Positions 54,780 through 64,000 of a stretch of 64,000 bases of DNA are shown here, piece after piece. This DNA is from Hofstenia miamia (taxonomy: Eukaryota > Xenacoelomorpha > Acoela), in the NCBI GenBank assembly GCA_004352715.1, contig SCFE01000042.1, positions 569,675 to 633,674 on the forward strand, written 5' to 3'. The translations under genes were made by a program, and so were the position numbers. How positions within the stretch are numbered: position 1 is the first letter of the stretch; every line of letters begins with the position of its first letter. The notes under the pieces are model-generated. The model was not told where the DNA came from and made no database searches. It saw nothing but the letters and a program-made list of their open reading frames with translations.

Positions 54780-54942
54780 GACAACAAAATGAGAGGTGGT
54801 CTTGAAGATGATGAAACAAGTCAAATTTGAAAAAACCACATGGGCTGATCAACAGGCAGAATCAATAATTTGGAAGGTGGATACGTTGGTACATAGAGAG
54901 CAAGTTGTGCTAAAAATAACGCAAGCTGAGGAGGGCATGTAG
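54780..54942 (+). pseudogene. ORF3 C-terminal tail of a plus-strand element
   Basis: Following TGA at 54790, an open tail (EVVLKMMKQVKFEK; WADQQAESIIWKVDTLVHRE) ends QAEEGM with TAG at 54940-54942 inside the LTR. It aligns with the tails of the two minus-strand ORF3 copies, including the TGA at the same place. The rest of the element is replaced by the foldback element and gap. Confidence 0.65.
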
Positions 54943-56030
54943 AATCATCCAAACAAATCAAAAATAAGCTGCAAACATCTAGCAGAGTGAGAATAAGATC
55001 AAAGAAATGATTATTAGAAATATTGTATTTAGATCAATTAGATTAATTTAGATTTATTTGTATTATGCAACCAAGAAACAATATATGTCAAAAATGAGAG
55101 ATTAGTATCAGTTGATAAAAATACTTTTGGCAAAATGAGGGGGCGAAATCACTTCCATTATTTTTAGCCACCATCTTGGCAGAAGAAAAGTTTAAATTTG
55201 AAATCAACAGTTAATTTTCTGGAATTACTATAAATATGAATTAAATACTGTAAGCAATTGATAAAGAATTTTATTTGGAATTCTTATTTTGAACTACTAT
55301 AATGATTTGATTATTTAATACAATGTTGAGCTAATCAAGTGGTGTTTAGTAGTGGTCTGGATCCATCATAGAGAATGATTCAAGGGTCCCTGTGCCAGAC
55401 CATGAAAGTGCACATAAGTATAGGGGTTTTCTCTTGATTAGTCAACTAGCAATCACTTACTACATGTATCAAAATAATTAGCTACAAACAAATGGTTGGA
55501 TGACCAAAACTTAGGAAATATATTAATGCTATTTTAGATCCAAATTAATGACCAATAAATGACTGATAAAGTGACTGTACATGTATTAATTTATAAATGT
55601 AAGTTAAGAAGCTGCTCAAAACTAATATATTTAGAGATGCCAATATATTTTGGTAATGGCTACATGTAATATCAAATGAGCAGCTAGTAACAAGTCAGGT
55701 TGCAAACAAATAGAACACTTTTACAAAATAGAGTTTAATTCAAATTGTGTCATGTCTTGAGTATGCACTGAGCTAGGATAAGGTACACATAAATTGTATT
55801 GATGAACTGAGGTGTGGAACTCAATCATGGAACATTGAAAGAGTTGGTGAAACTGGATGTGGAGATCAGCTTTGGGCAGATGCCCACTATTGATCACTGG
55901 AGAAACTCCTGCATGGCTTCATCAACTAAATAGTGAGCAGTTAAATGTAGTTACATTATGCTAATAGAAACAAAAGCCAAGCAGTATCTAATTAGATAAA
56001 TAGTAATGATCCCTGGTAGAGGATGTTACA
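54938..56030 (+). repeat. 3' LTR, plus orientation
   Basis: 1093 bp from TGTAGAATCATCC to GGTAGAGGATGTTACA, preceded by the polypurine tract at 54925-54937. Similar to the element B LTR. Confidence 0.85.
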
Positions 56031-56952
56031 CAATCCACTTGTGCTTCCATCATTGATTGAGTAGTTCCAAGTCTCAGCTCAATGATGTTCTTATGTGTTC
56101 CCTATCCTAACTCAGTGCAGCTCTCAATGCTGTTAGTAACTGAGTTAAGCTCAATTTGTAATGTGTATTTATGATACTTTGCAACCTTGCAATGTCACTA
56201 ACTGCTTAATAAGTATTACTTTAGCCATTACCAAAAACTATTGGCTTTAATTAGTTTAATTAAAATGAATTACATAATAACTTGCAGCTTCCTACCTTAC
56301 ATTTAAATAACAGTACATGCTCAGTCTCTTTATCAGTCAATTATAGGTCACCTAAGTCTATCATATAAAATATGTATAACTTATGGTCAGCTATCCAGCC
56401 CTTTTACAGATATCAATTATTAGATAGATGTAAACCAAAGAATTAATAGTCAGCCAAACAGAGAAAAACTCCTAATAGTATACCTAACTTAAATGCAGGT
56501 TCATGGTTTGGATCAAAGACCCTCAAGTTGCTCCTGATATGTGCCCAAACCACTACTACTGCATTTAACATTTAGCTTGACATCATTTATAAATAAGCAA
56601 ACCAATATAAAATTTAAAGATAAGATTTTCAAAGAATTTACTTCAACAATTTCCAAATTGATTTCTAGTGTATTTATTGTTAACTTCAAAAAGTACCTGT
56701 CATTTGAAATTCAAATTTAGATTGTCTGCAAAAAATGGCTAAAAATATTGGAAGTGAATTCACCCCCTTGGTTTGGTCAAATTGTTCAACAACAAGTACT
56801 AATTTGCTATTTTAATACTTAGTTGCATTTACAAAGATAATGTGATAATTAAACTTAAATTGTTTTTTAAGCAATAATCATAATTCAATCTTTACATTGA
56901 CTAATCATCTGATCTTCTCTTCTTAGCAGCATTATGCTTTGGATTATGCTAC
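56031..56952 (-). repeat. LTR fragment, subfamily D, minus orientation
   Basis: The right edge TTGGATTATGCTACA is complete (minus start TGTAGCATAATCC). The left side begins abruptly in mid-LTR at the end of the plus LTR at 56030, so about 200 bp of its 3' end is missing. Matches the LTRs at 21407 and 57417. Confidence 0.75.
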
Positions 56953-57416
56953 ATTAGGAAAAGATGCAAACAGTTATTTCCAGAGGTACAAATGAATACT
57001 TAACAAAAACAGACTTCTATATGTAGAAGGTAAACATCATGCATAGCAATTGCTGATTACTACAAAAGAGAGCCAGCAAGAAAAATTCACAAAAATGGAC
57101 ACACTGAAATAATACAAACTGAAAAGACATTCAATACAAGATTTATAATGATGGCCATAAGAAGAACATTAGAAGACATAATTAATAAATGCACAACTTG
57201 CCTCATAAACAACAAAAGTCATTTTCCAAGGCAAACCATCATACCCCTCAAAAAATTTATAGCAACAGCACTGAACCAAATTGTACACATCAATCTAGAA
57301 AAATTATCACAAGATGATGAAGGATACCAATATATCTTAGTCATTGTAGACAATTTTACCAAATATGCACTGATGATCCCACTTGATTCAACAATAGCCA
57401 TGGCAGAAAAAATTAT
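56953..57416 (+). pseudogene. int: Integrase, first part, interrupted by a solo LTR
   Basis: The zinc-binding part has KIHKNGHTEIIQTEKTFNTR and INKCTTCLINN. The core begins QIVHINLEKLSQDDEG and VIVDNFTKYALMIPL. The first catalytic Asp seen in the minus-strand copy (VHIDLE) is Asn here (VHINLE; AAT after ATC, a change expected at a CpG). The frame is open from 57148 to the LTR insertion at 57417. Several stops lie before 57060. Confidence 0.85.
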
Positions 57417-58557
57417 TGTAGCATAATCCAAGGCATAATGCTGCTAAGAACAGAAGGTCAAAGGATTAGTCAGAATTAAGATCAAATTATGATTTATTGA
57501 TTGTAAACAATTTAAAGTTAATTATAATCATTATGTTTGTAATATGCAACTAAGAAACAAGATAGCAAATTAGTACTTGTTGATGAATAATTTGAGTAAA
57601 TAGGGGGTGAAAACACTTCCATTATTTTTTGCATTTTTGGCAGACAAATAAATTCAAATTTGAACAACAGGTACTTTTTGAATTTAACTATAAATAGAGT
57701 GAGAATCAATTTGGAAACTGTTGAAGAAAATTCTTTGAAAATCTTATATTTAGATTTTATTTGGTTAGCTTATTTATAAATCATGTCAAGTTAAATGGTA
57801 GATGCAGTAGTAGTGGCTTGGGCACACATCAGGAGCAATTCAAGGGTCCTTGATCCAAGCCATGAACCTGCATTTATGTTAGGTGTATGAATAGGAGTTT
57901 TACTCTGTTTAGCTGACTAGCAATTCAATCATTTGCATGTATTAAATAATTGATTATCAGAGAAAAGGCTAGAAAGCCTACCATAGGTTATATCTATATT
58001 ACATTGTCTAATTTGGTGACCTATAAATAGACTGATAAAGCAACCATGCATGTATTATTATTTAAATGTAAGGTAGGAAGCTGCAAGTTATTAGTTACTT
58101 TATTTATCTATGTTAATTAAAGCCAATAGTTTTTGGTAATGGCTGAAGTAATATTTATTAAGCAGCTAGTGACACTGCCAGGTTGGGAAGTATGAAATTA
58201 CACATTACAAATTGAGTTAAGTCCAGCCTTGAGAGCTGCACTGAGTTAGGATAAGGGACACATAAGTTACTTTGTTGAGCTGATACTTGGAACTACTCAA
58301 ACAACAATGGAGGCACACAGATGTGGATTGGTTCAGAGATTGGAGTTGGGCAGAGGCCATAGTGGAATCACAGAAAGGAACTGCAACAATGGCATACCTA
58401 AATAGTATGGAGTTACTCAAAGTTAATGCAAGTTAATAATAATGTATCTCATGTCAGAGCAGAGAATTAATATCAATGCATCCCTACCTGCATACAACAG
58501 GAAACAATGATTTAAAAGAATAATTAACTCTGCTGACACTTGGTAGCAGATGCTACA
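57417..58557 (+). repeat. Solo LTR, subfamily D, inserted in integrase, 4-bp target duplication
   Basis: 1141 bp from TGTAGCATAATCC to GGTAGCAGATGCTACA, flanked by TTAT on both sides (57413-57416 and 58558-58561). Integrase codons stop at the left edge and resume at the right edge, which fixes both boundaries exactly. Confidence 0.92.
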
Positions 58558-58980
58558 TTATGAAAGAATGCATACTAAAATTTGGGCCAGTGGAGACTAT
58601 AATATCAGATAGAGGAGTACAATTTGAAAGCAAACTATTCAAAGAAATGGCAAAGCTAATGGAAATTATGACAGAAAAAACAACAGCATACCACCTGCAA
58701 GCAAATGCAGAGGTCAAAATATTAAATAGAACAATGATCAAACTCATAAGAGTATTAACATCAAGAAACAGAGGCAGAGATTGCAGATAAGTTATCAAAA
58801 TGGTAAAATACTTCTACAATACATCAGTACACTCAACCACAGGAATGAAACCATACATTGCTTAATGAGCTGGATGGGAGATAAAACAACACAATAACAA
58901 AATTTTTTTAGCTGACAACTGGAAAATGACAATTTGTGGCACAAGCTCAACAACTTTAGATTGGGATAATAATTTCTAGC
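58558..58980 (+). pseudogene. int: Integrase, second part, after the solo LTR
   Basis: It continues with FGPVETIISDRGVQFESKLF (second catalytic Asp kept), TTAYHLQANAEVKILNRTM and VKYFYNTSVHSTTGMKPYIA. The Glu of the usual Ala-Val-Glu-Arg block is Lys here (EVKILNRT). A stop at 58788 and two at about 58863 follow, then a degraded tail to about 58975. Two of three catalytic acids are thus lost. Confidence 0.82.
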
Positions 58981-59235
58981 CCCTTAGTCTACACCTGATT
59001 GACTGCTTAGTAGCGCCTGTTGCCCTCAGCATGGCCCTGTTAAGACAACATGAAGTGCTCACTCTTTGGCTTGACAGAAATCATGATAAAACCTCAGTCT
59101 GCATGTTTTTACAAGAGCTTAATTGCAAACCACTTAGCTTACTTTCCAATGTACTCTTCTCTAAAATCAAATGAATCTCCACAAAATCATGCAAGCATTC
59201 ATGTTATTCTGACTTCATTTAATTGGAAATATCAC
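58981..59235 (+). other. Weakly coding-like stretch, unassigned
   Basis: Slightly richer in G and C. A 64-codon frame (59050-59235) precedes the next RT remnant and could be the end of its protease region, but no motif supports this. Confidence 0.25.
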
Positions 59236-60135
59236 ACATGCTAGCTGATGGAGTAATCAAAGAGAGTTGCAGCCCATGGGAATCTCAGTCATTTGTGGTA
59301 ACCACAGGGGAAAAATAACTTCTGATAATCAACTACTTGAACACCATTAACATTTTGTGTTGTCAATGCCTACCAATCCTCAATAATTGATTGCCTTCTT
59401 GATCAGATTGTGCTCAATTGCTTTTTTTCCATCATTGATTTATGAGAAACCTACCACCAAATATTCCTCCTAAAGGAAGATTGTCCATTGACTGCTTTTG
59501 AAGCTCAGGGTCAGCTATACAAGTTTACTCAGCTGCTTTTCAGGGGCACTAGGGGTCTTACCAGCAGCTCTTCTGTCAATACTCACCTTATTATGCACCA
59601 GCAAAAATGAAACCCCCACTCACAACTGTTTAAATTTGCAAGGTCTCCAAAATTTGGCTCCAACTTGCCAGACTACCTTACTCAGCAAGGCAATCTATTT
59701 GTTTATCACAATCATCATAAACTTAAAGGAGATGCCCGTTGTGAAGTTGTGAAACTCATAGAAACTCTCTTTCCCCACTTTGCTCACATTCAGTTTCAGC
59801 AAGGTTGAACTTCAACAGTTTCTGCCCATGATCTCTCTTGTCTGCCATCCATGGCTGAAAAGGAGTTAAAGGAAGACAATCAGCCCCAGCTACTGAATGT
59901 TGAAATAACAAAGCAGACACAAATGCTCATAACATCAGCCAGCCCAGTTTATAACAAGTTTCATGATGAACCATCAGCTTTACAATTCTGTTTGAATACT
60001 CAGCTCTAGCATTTGGTCAGTCCACCCAGTATGCCTCATATTTGTAATGATGATTCACATGTGATCATTGGACTACTTGATCAGGGCATGTGGTTCACAA
60101 ACCTACTTACTTAGAAGACTACATAGATGAAGTTT
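59236..60135 (+). pseudogene. Remnant of a different Ty3/gypsy pol (RT start plus integrase tail)
   Basis: RT-like blocks with frameshifts: MLADGVIKESCSPWESQSFV, INYLNTINIF, FFSIIDL, TYHQIFLLKEDCPLTAFEA and GQLYKFTQLLF (59240-59560). They resemble the CsRn1-like group more than element B. Then LFVYHNHHKLKGDARCEVVK with LIETLFPHFAHIQFQQG and STVSAHDLSCLP (59690-59855) matches integrase C-terminal regions. HKPTYLEDYIDEV before TAA at about 60135 fits the pol C-terminus. The middle (most RT, RNase H, integrase core) is deleted near 59570. Many stops; an old copy. Confidence 0.6.
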
Positions 60136-61581
60136 AATGTGTTGGAGAAAAATGTGGTAATATTTGCAAGCTCTTGTTAACTTGCTTTGTAATTGTTTAT
60201 TAATATGCATTTGATTTGTATCTGTTTGAGCATCTACTGTTTGTCTTTTAGATTCAAAAAACGAGTGTTTATTGTATTCTCAACATTACCACAATTTACA
60301 ACAACTGTCTTTGGATACAAGGAAATTTAAAGCCACATAACCAGAAGCAGCATGCAAAAAACTGAGGAAAATATGTAATTTACAATACATCAGAGAACAA
60401 TTTACACTCAAAATATAATAACAAACTTTTCTACCAACCAGTAGCCAACAAAAGATCTGTGTATATAATGTACCTTTATCTGAAATGAGTCTATTTAAAT
60501 TTGTTTTGAATTGTTTGGATTTCAATTGAAATCTTTCTTAAATGTTGTGCAGCATAGTGGTGAGCTTCTGTATACTTTATATTTTGATTCAACAATTCTG
60601 TTCAACATTTACTTGTTTATTGTTGTCCTATTTATTTTAAATTTGCTTAGTTTAATTTGATGGGCACATTTAATTACTTAAATTTTTCCAGTGCTTTATT
60701 AATTATTTCGGGCAACAAAACTGAAACTGCATCAATCAAAACAAAATTCCATACTTTTTTTATAAAAAGCTTCAAATTTCATTGCATTATTGACTTTATT
60801 GATTTGAAGGATGATATGATTGCTGATTTCTTCATTCAAATTGACCTCATTTATTATGTAAATTCTTTAAAAATATCCAAATTCAAATTTGAGACTTACA
60901 ACATAGATTCCTTAGGATTTATTAGAATCTCATAAACTTGTTACAGTATAATTAACTTCGAAATTTTAAACATTGACTGCGAACATTCAACTTCGAAATT
61001 CAATGTTATAAAATTCTACTTCGAATTCACTCATTCGATTTGAAATTTCTAGCGCATGCCAATGCTAGCTTTTAGTAATGAGCCGAAACTAATGTTAATA
61101 TATTTTCCTAAACGAAACCTCTATTTTGTACTTTTCTTGGTGATTGCTTCCATTGCCATTATTTACTATGGATTGGGGTAAGCATAGTTAATATCTTACT
61201 ATAGTGTACGGAACTGACAATTTCAAGTTCAAGACTATGTATCAATTTGTATTACTTGTATGAAATTAATTCTCAAGAATTTGCAAGGATATTCTGTTGA
61301 CTAAGTGATACTGCTATTGTAGTATAATAACTTGATCATATATGCGTGTTGGGATTAACATTTGAATTGCTAGATGATTCTTAATTATAAGTGAGCTGTA
61401 ACGTAAAAAACATCGATTATGAAACAATGCACAAAGTTTTAATACACACAATATTATGAGTATTTGTTCGTTGAACTTCTTTGCAAAAGATGAAAACATG
61501 TTGGATAACCAACTGAGGACGGATGATGATTATGTACGGCTACTGAGACATGATAATATCGATGATGATGACTGGGTGGTT

Positions 61582-61582
<1 letters not shown>
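60136..61582. other. AT-rich DNA, no supported gene
   Basis: A 92-codon plus frame at 60657-60935 and a 79-codon minus frame at 60286-60525 show no recognisable motif and are treated as chance. Confidence 0.4.

Positions 61583-61622
<40 letters not shown>
61583..61622 (-). repeat. (ATT)n microsatellite, tail of a minus-strand non-LTR element
   Basis: About 13 TAA repeats on plus. On minus the sequence GAAATAAATTCCATTATT runs into the repeat, the way CR1/L2-type elements end in a short tandem tail. It lies downstream, on minus, of the RT at 62219-63720. The 105-codon plus frame across it (with an Ile run) is an artefact of the repeat. Confidence 0.65.
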
Positions 61623-61623
<1 letters not shown>

Positions 61624-62218
61624 GAATTTATTTCAAGCAAAACATATAAAACACTTAAAAAAAGTACAAATTTAGCACTAAATTGTTTGAAAATGGTTGG
61701 CATACGAGTGCTGGAGGCGCTCTTTATCCTGTCAACCAGTGTCCTATCAGTACAAGTAGATTACTATTTGTAGCGATCAAAATCCATATGAGTACCTGTG
61801 AGGAACTTCTGAAATCAGCTTAAACTTGCGGAAGACTATAGAATTGATCCTTAGATAAAGAGTACTTTTTCATTCAATAGAAATAGCATGAAGATCGAGT
61901 GATGACGGAAGAAAATGAAACACAAGTGAATAACATTCACAACGTGATGACTTTTAACAACTTCAGAAAACAATCAAATAAAGTTACTGCAGGTGAATAG
62001 TGGAATACTTTGGAAAGAATTAGGTTTTGCGAAAACATTAATTTCCTCATCATCGGGGAGATATTTGAAGACAAGTTCAGAAAGAAACACCATGGTAAGA
62101 ATAGATAAACTGTCTTTAATCCAAGTCCGCATATTTTCAATTGCAACCCCTTAATTTTGCTAGTAAGTGACTCAGTATAAATGAATTTATTATTTCAAAT
62201 TATTATACTTAAGTGAAT
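61623..62218 (-). other. Putative 3'UTR of the non-LTR element
   Basis: Sequence between the stop of the RT ORF (62219) and the (ATT)n tail, with no coding homology. Assigned as 3'UTR by position only. Confidence 0.4.
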
Positions 62219-63720
62219 TTAATTCTGGAAGATTCTTTTAATTAAATTATTGTTGCCAATTATTGTTGTAAGCTTAATATCCTTTATTAGTTTGATCCAT
62301 TTGTTTTTCATTAGTGTAATAATATTATCATTAATTAATTGTTCAGAGTATAAAAAATTTAGTAGTGTTATACCTCTCACTTCAATTGAATTATGTTGTA
62401 TAATTGTATTATGTCTTATTAAAACTGTTTGATGTGCTGCTCGGGCTCTTGTGTTAAAAGAATGATTTATTTCATCAAAGCTATACAATTCTATTGGGTA
62501 TTCTTGTCTTTTCACCTTTATAACGTGCTTAAGGAGTTCAAAAATGTATATTTCATAAATAGTCATCATATTTGCTTCTATGAATGACTGTTTTGTAGTA
62601 TAAGTAGAATTTTTAAAATTTATGATCCTGATTATCTTTTTTGAATTTTGAAAATAGGCAATAATGTGTTGTATGAGGTACCACCATAGATTAAAATACT
62701 ATATTGGAATTTCGGCAGTATGTATACATTATAAAAATGTAGTGTAATATGCTTAGGAACAAAGTGTCTTATTTTGATCAAAATACCACATAGTTTGGAG
62801 ACTTTTTTACAAATAAAGTATACAAGCTCTGCAAAACTTAATGTTTTATCTAGTATTATCCCTAAATATTTATAAGAATCATTTATGTTAAGCTCAGATT
62901 CTGCTACTTGTAGCTTTGGTATTTGTTCATTAATTCTGAAAAAATTTGACTGAGTATTTATTACAATTTAAAGAAAGTGATTAAAACAGAACCAATCTTG
63001 TAGAACATTTTTGTTAATTTGAAGAGTCTTAAATAATATATCCTTGTCAGGTGAACTTACTTGGATATTTGTATCGTCAGCAAGCAGGTAGACCGAAGCA
63101 GTTAAGAATTTGAGAAGGTCATTGATGTACATTAAAAGAGTAGTGGNGCTCTTGTGTTAAAAGAATGATTTATTTCATCAAAGCTATACAATTCTATTGG
63201 GTATTCTTGTCTTTTCACCTTTATAACGTGCTTAAGGAGTTCAAAAATGTATATTTCATAAATAGTCATCATATTTGCTTCTATGAATGACTGTTTTGTA
63301 GTATAAGTAGAATTTTTAAAATTTATGATCCTGATTATCTTTTTTGAATTTTGAAAATAGGCAATAATGTGTTGTATGAGGTACCACCATAGATTAAAAT
63401 ACTATATTGAATTATCGGCAGTATGTATACATTATAAAAATGTAGTGTAATATGCTTAGGAACGAAGTGTCTTATTTAATGAAAGGCAATTAAAACAGAG
63501 CCAATCTTGTAGAAAATTTGTTATTTTGAAGAGTCTTGAATAATATATCCCTGTCAGGTGAACTTACTTGGATATTTGTATCGTCAGCAAGCAGGTAGAC
63601 CGAAGCAGTTAAGAATTTGAGAAGGTCATTGATGTACATTAAAAGAGTAGTGGTCCAAGAATTGAGCCTTATGGCACACCACATGTTATCTCTTTTAATT
63701 TTGAATCAGTTTAGTCTATT
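62219..63720 (-). pseudogene. Non-LTR retrotransposon reverse transcriptase, C-terminal half (partly duplicated)
   Basis: Minus motifs: ITCGVP then stop then GSILGPLLF (63700-63660), MYINDLLKFLTASVYLLADD (catalytic Asp pair), QVSSPDRDILFKTLQ; then YKYLGIILDKTLSF, KLCGILIKIRHFVPKHI, YNVYILPKFQYSILIYGG, IFKIQKRIIRIINF and the last block to the stop at 62219 (ELLKHVIKVKRQEYPIELY; RARAAHQTVLIRHNTIIQ). This is the RT palm and C-terminal region of a CR1/jockey-like element. The Gln of the Pro-Gln-Gly block is a TAA, and there is a shift after LLF. Part of the gene is present twice around the single N at 63147. The endonuclease domain is missing. Confidence 0.8.
62446..63660 (-). repeat. Duplicated block around a single N
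   Basis: 62446-63146 recurs as 63148-63660, nearly identical at both ends. The right copy lacks about 190 bp (after TGTCTTATTT, resuming at GGCAATTAAAACAG). The N at 63147 lies exactly at the junction, so a failed merge of two alleles is likely. Confidence 0.8.
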
Positions 63721-63754
63721 GAAACACATTGGCCTTCGTCCCCGCCGCCGTAAT

Positions 63755-64000
63755 CCGCCTCGCCGTGACTGACTATCTCACTCTGATCTTCCTCCTCCCC
63801 GTAACTCTGGCTTTTCCGTATTGCTTGCCAATGCCCACAGTCTTGTATCTTTGAACCGTCGTCTCAGCTTTTACAATTTCTTCTTGCAGTCTCCTGTTGA
63901 CTTCATTTTCATTACTGAAACCTGGCTTGATCCTGCCATTGCTGATAGTGTTGTTTTTCCCAACTCTAGTCTTAATGTACTTTCTCGTATGGATCCATCC
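63755..64000 (+). CDS. Endonuclease (APE-type) start of another non-LTR element, runs off the window
   Basis: An open plus frame in GC-richer sequence: IGLRPRRRNPPRRD, a stop, then SGFSVLLANAHSLVSLNRRL and VDFIFITETWLDPAIADSVV. Asn in the AN-A/G-S-L block and Glu in ITETWL are the first two active-site residues of APE-like endonucleases in CR1/jockey-type ORF2 proteins. The end of the window cuts the gene after SRMDPS. It is head-to-head with the minus-strand RT. Base composition differs clearly from the neighbours, suggesting a younger insertion. Confidence 0.75.

Noticed and set aside
59498-59752. An 84-codon plus frame as a membrane protein
   Set aside because: The other plus frames here carry RT and integrase-tail homology; this frame is a shadow.
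61456-61773. A 105-codon protein with a poly-Ile run
   Set aside because: The Ile run is the (TAA)n microsatellite read in one frame; the region belongs to the tail of a minus-strand element.

Overview
The window is a repeat-dense, AT-rich stretch of animal nuclear DNA from a draft assembly. N runs of exactly 1000 bases at 17132, 33873, 47811 and 52703, plus smaller runs, mark unfilled gaps. Animal origin is inferred from the mobile elements: Polinton/Maverick (adintovirus-like) genes, Ty3/gypsy-type LTR elements, and CR1/jockey-like non-LTR elements with a microsatellite tail. The phylum cannot be read from the sequence. No conserved host gene was recognised. The only intact compact transcription unit is a 146-codon gene of unknown function at 1285-1725 (minus), with a TATA box, CCAAT repeats and a poly(A) signal.

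Layout. (1) 2.4-10.6 kb: a decayed Polinton, all genes on plus: phospholipase A2 domain running into a DDE integrase with chromodomain, a small zinc-finger ORF, protein-primed DNA polymerase B, a pX-like core protein, an adenain-like protease, a fibre-like late protein and one unknown protein. Late genes share a CTCTTATATA motif just before their start codons. (2) 11.2-12.8 kb (minus): a gypsy fragment with the integrase tail, a repeat linker and the start of an extra reading frame called ORF3 here. (3) 12.9-15.15 kb (plus) and 23.0-26.2 kb (minus): two convergent DNA polymerase B pseudogenes of a second Polinton lineage, separated by an LTR, a gap, gene-free DNA and a degenerate repeat array holding a solo LTR. 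(4) 27.9-35.5 kb: a gypsy element (LTR, duplicated leader, gag, protease, RT, RNase H), then an inverted RT copy. (5) 35.8-36.2 kb: non-LTR RT on minus. (6) 37.8-59 kb: a nest of LTR elements in both orientations, with three gag copies, an integrase on each strand (one split by a solo LTR), two long ORF3 copies and the tail of a third, and a foldback element with 15-bp repeats in its inverted ends. (7) 59.2-60.1 kb: an older, different gypsy remnant. (8) 61.6-63.7 kb: a minus-strand non-LTR element with an (ATT)n tail, then the start of another on plus.

How it fits together. Eleven related LTRs are present. They begin TGT[A/G]G (one internal copy is mutated), end in TACA, and the complete solos have 4-bp target duplications. 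They are followed by a shared TGG[C/T]GACTGTGACA primer-site-like sequence. The most unusual observation is ORF3: about 900 codons between integrase and 3' LTR, where an env gene would be, but with no membrane segment I can see. In all three copies that reach the LTR, its stop codon lies inside the LTR. Almost every element copy is broken. Many lesions are CGA-to-TGA or other changes expected from loss of methylated CpG.
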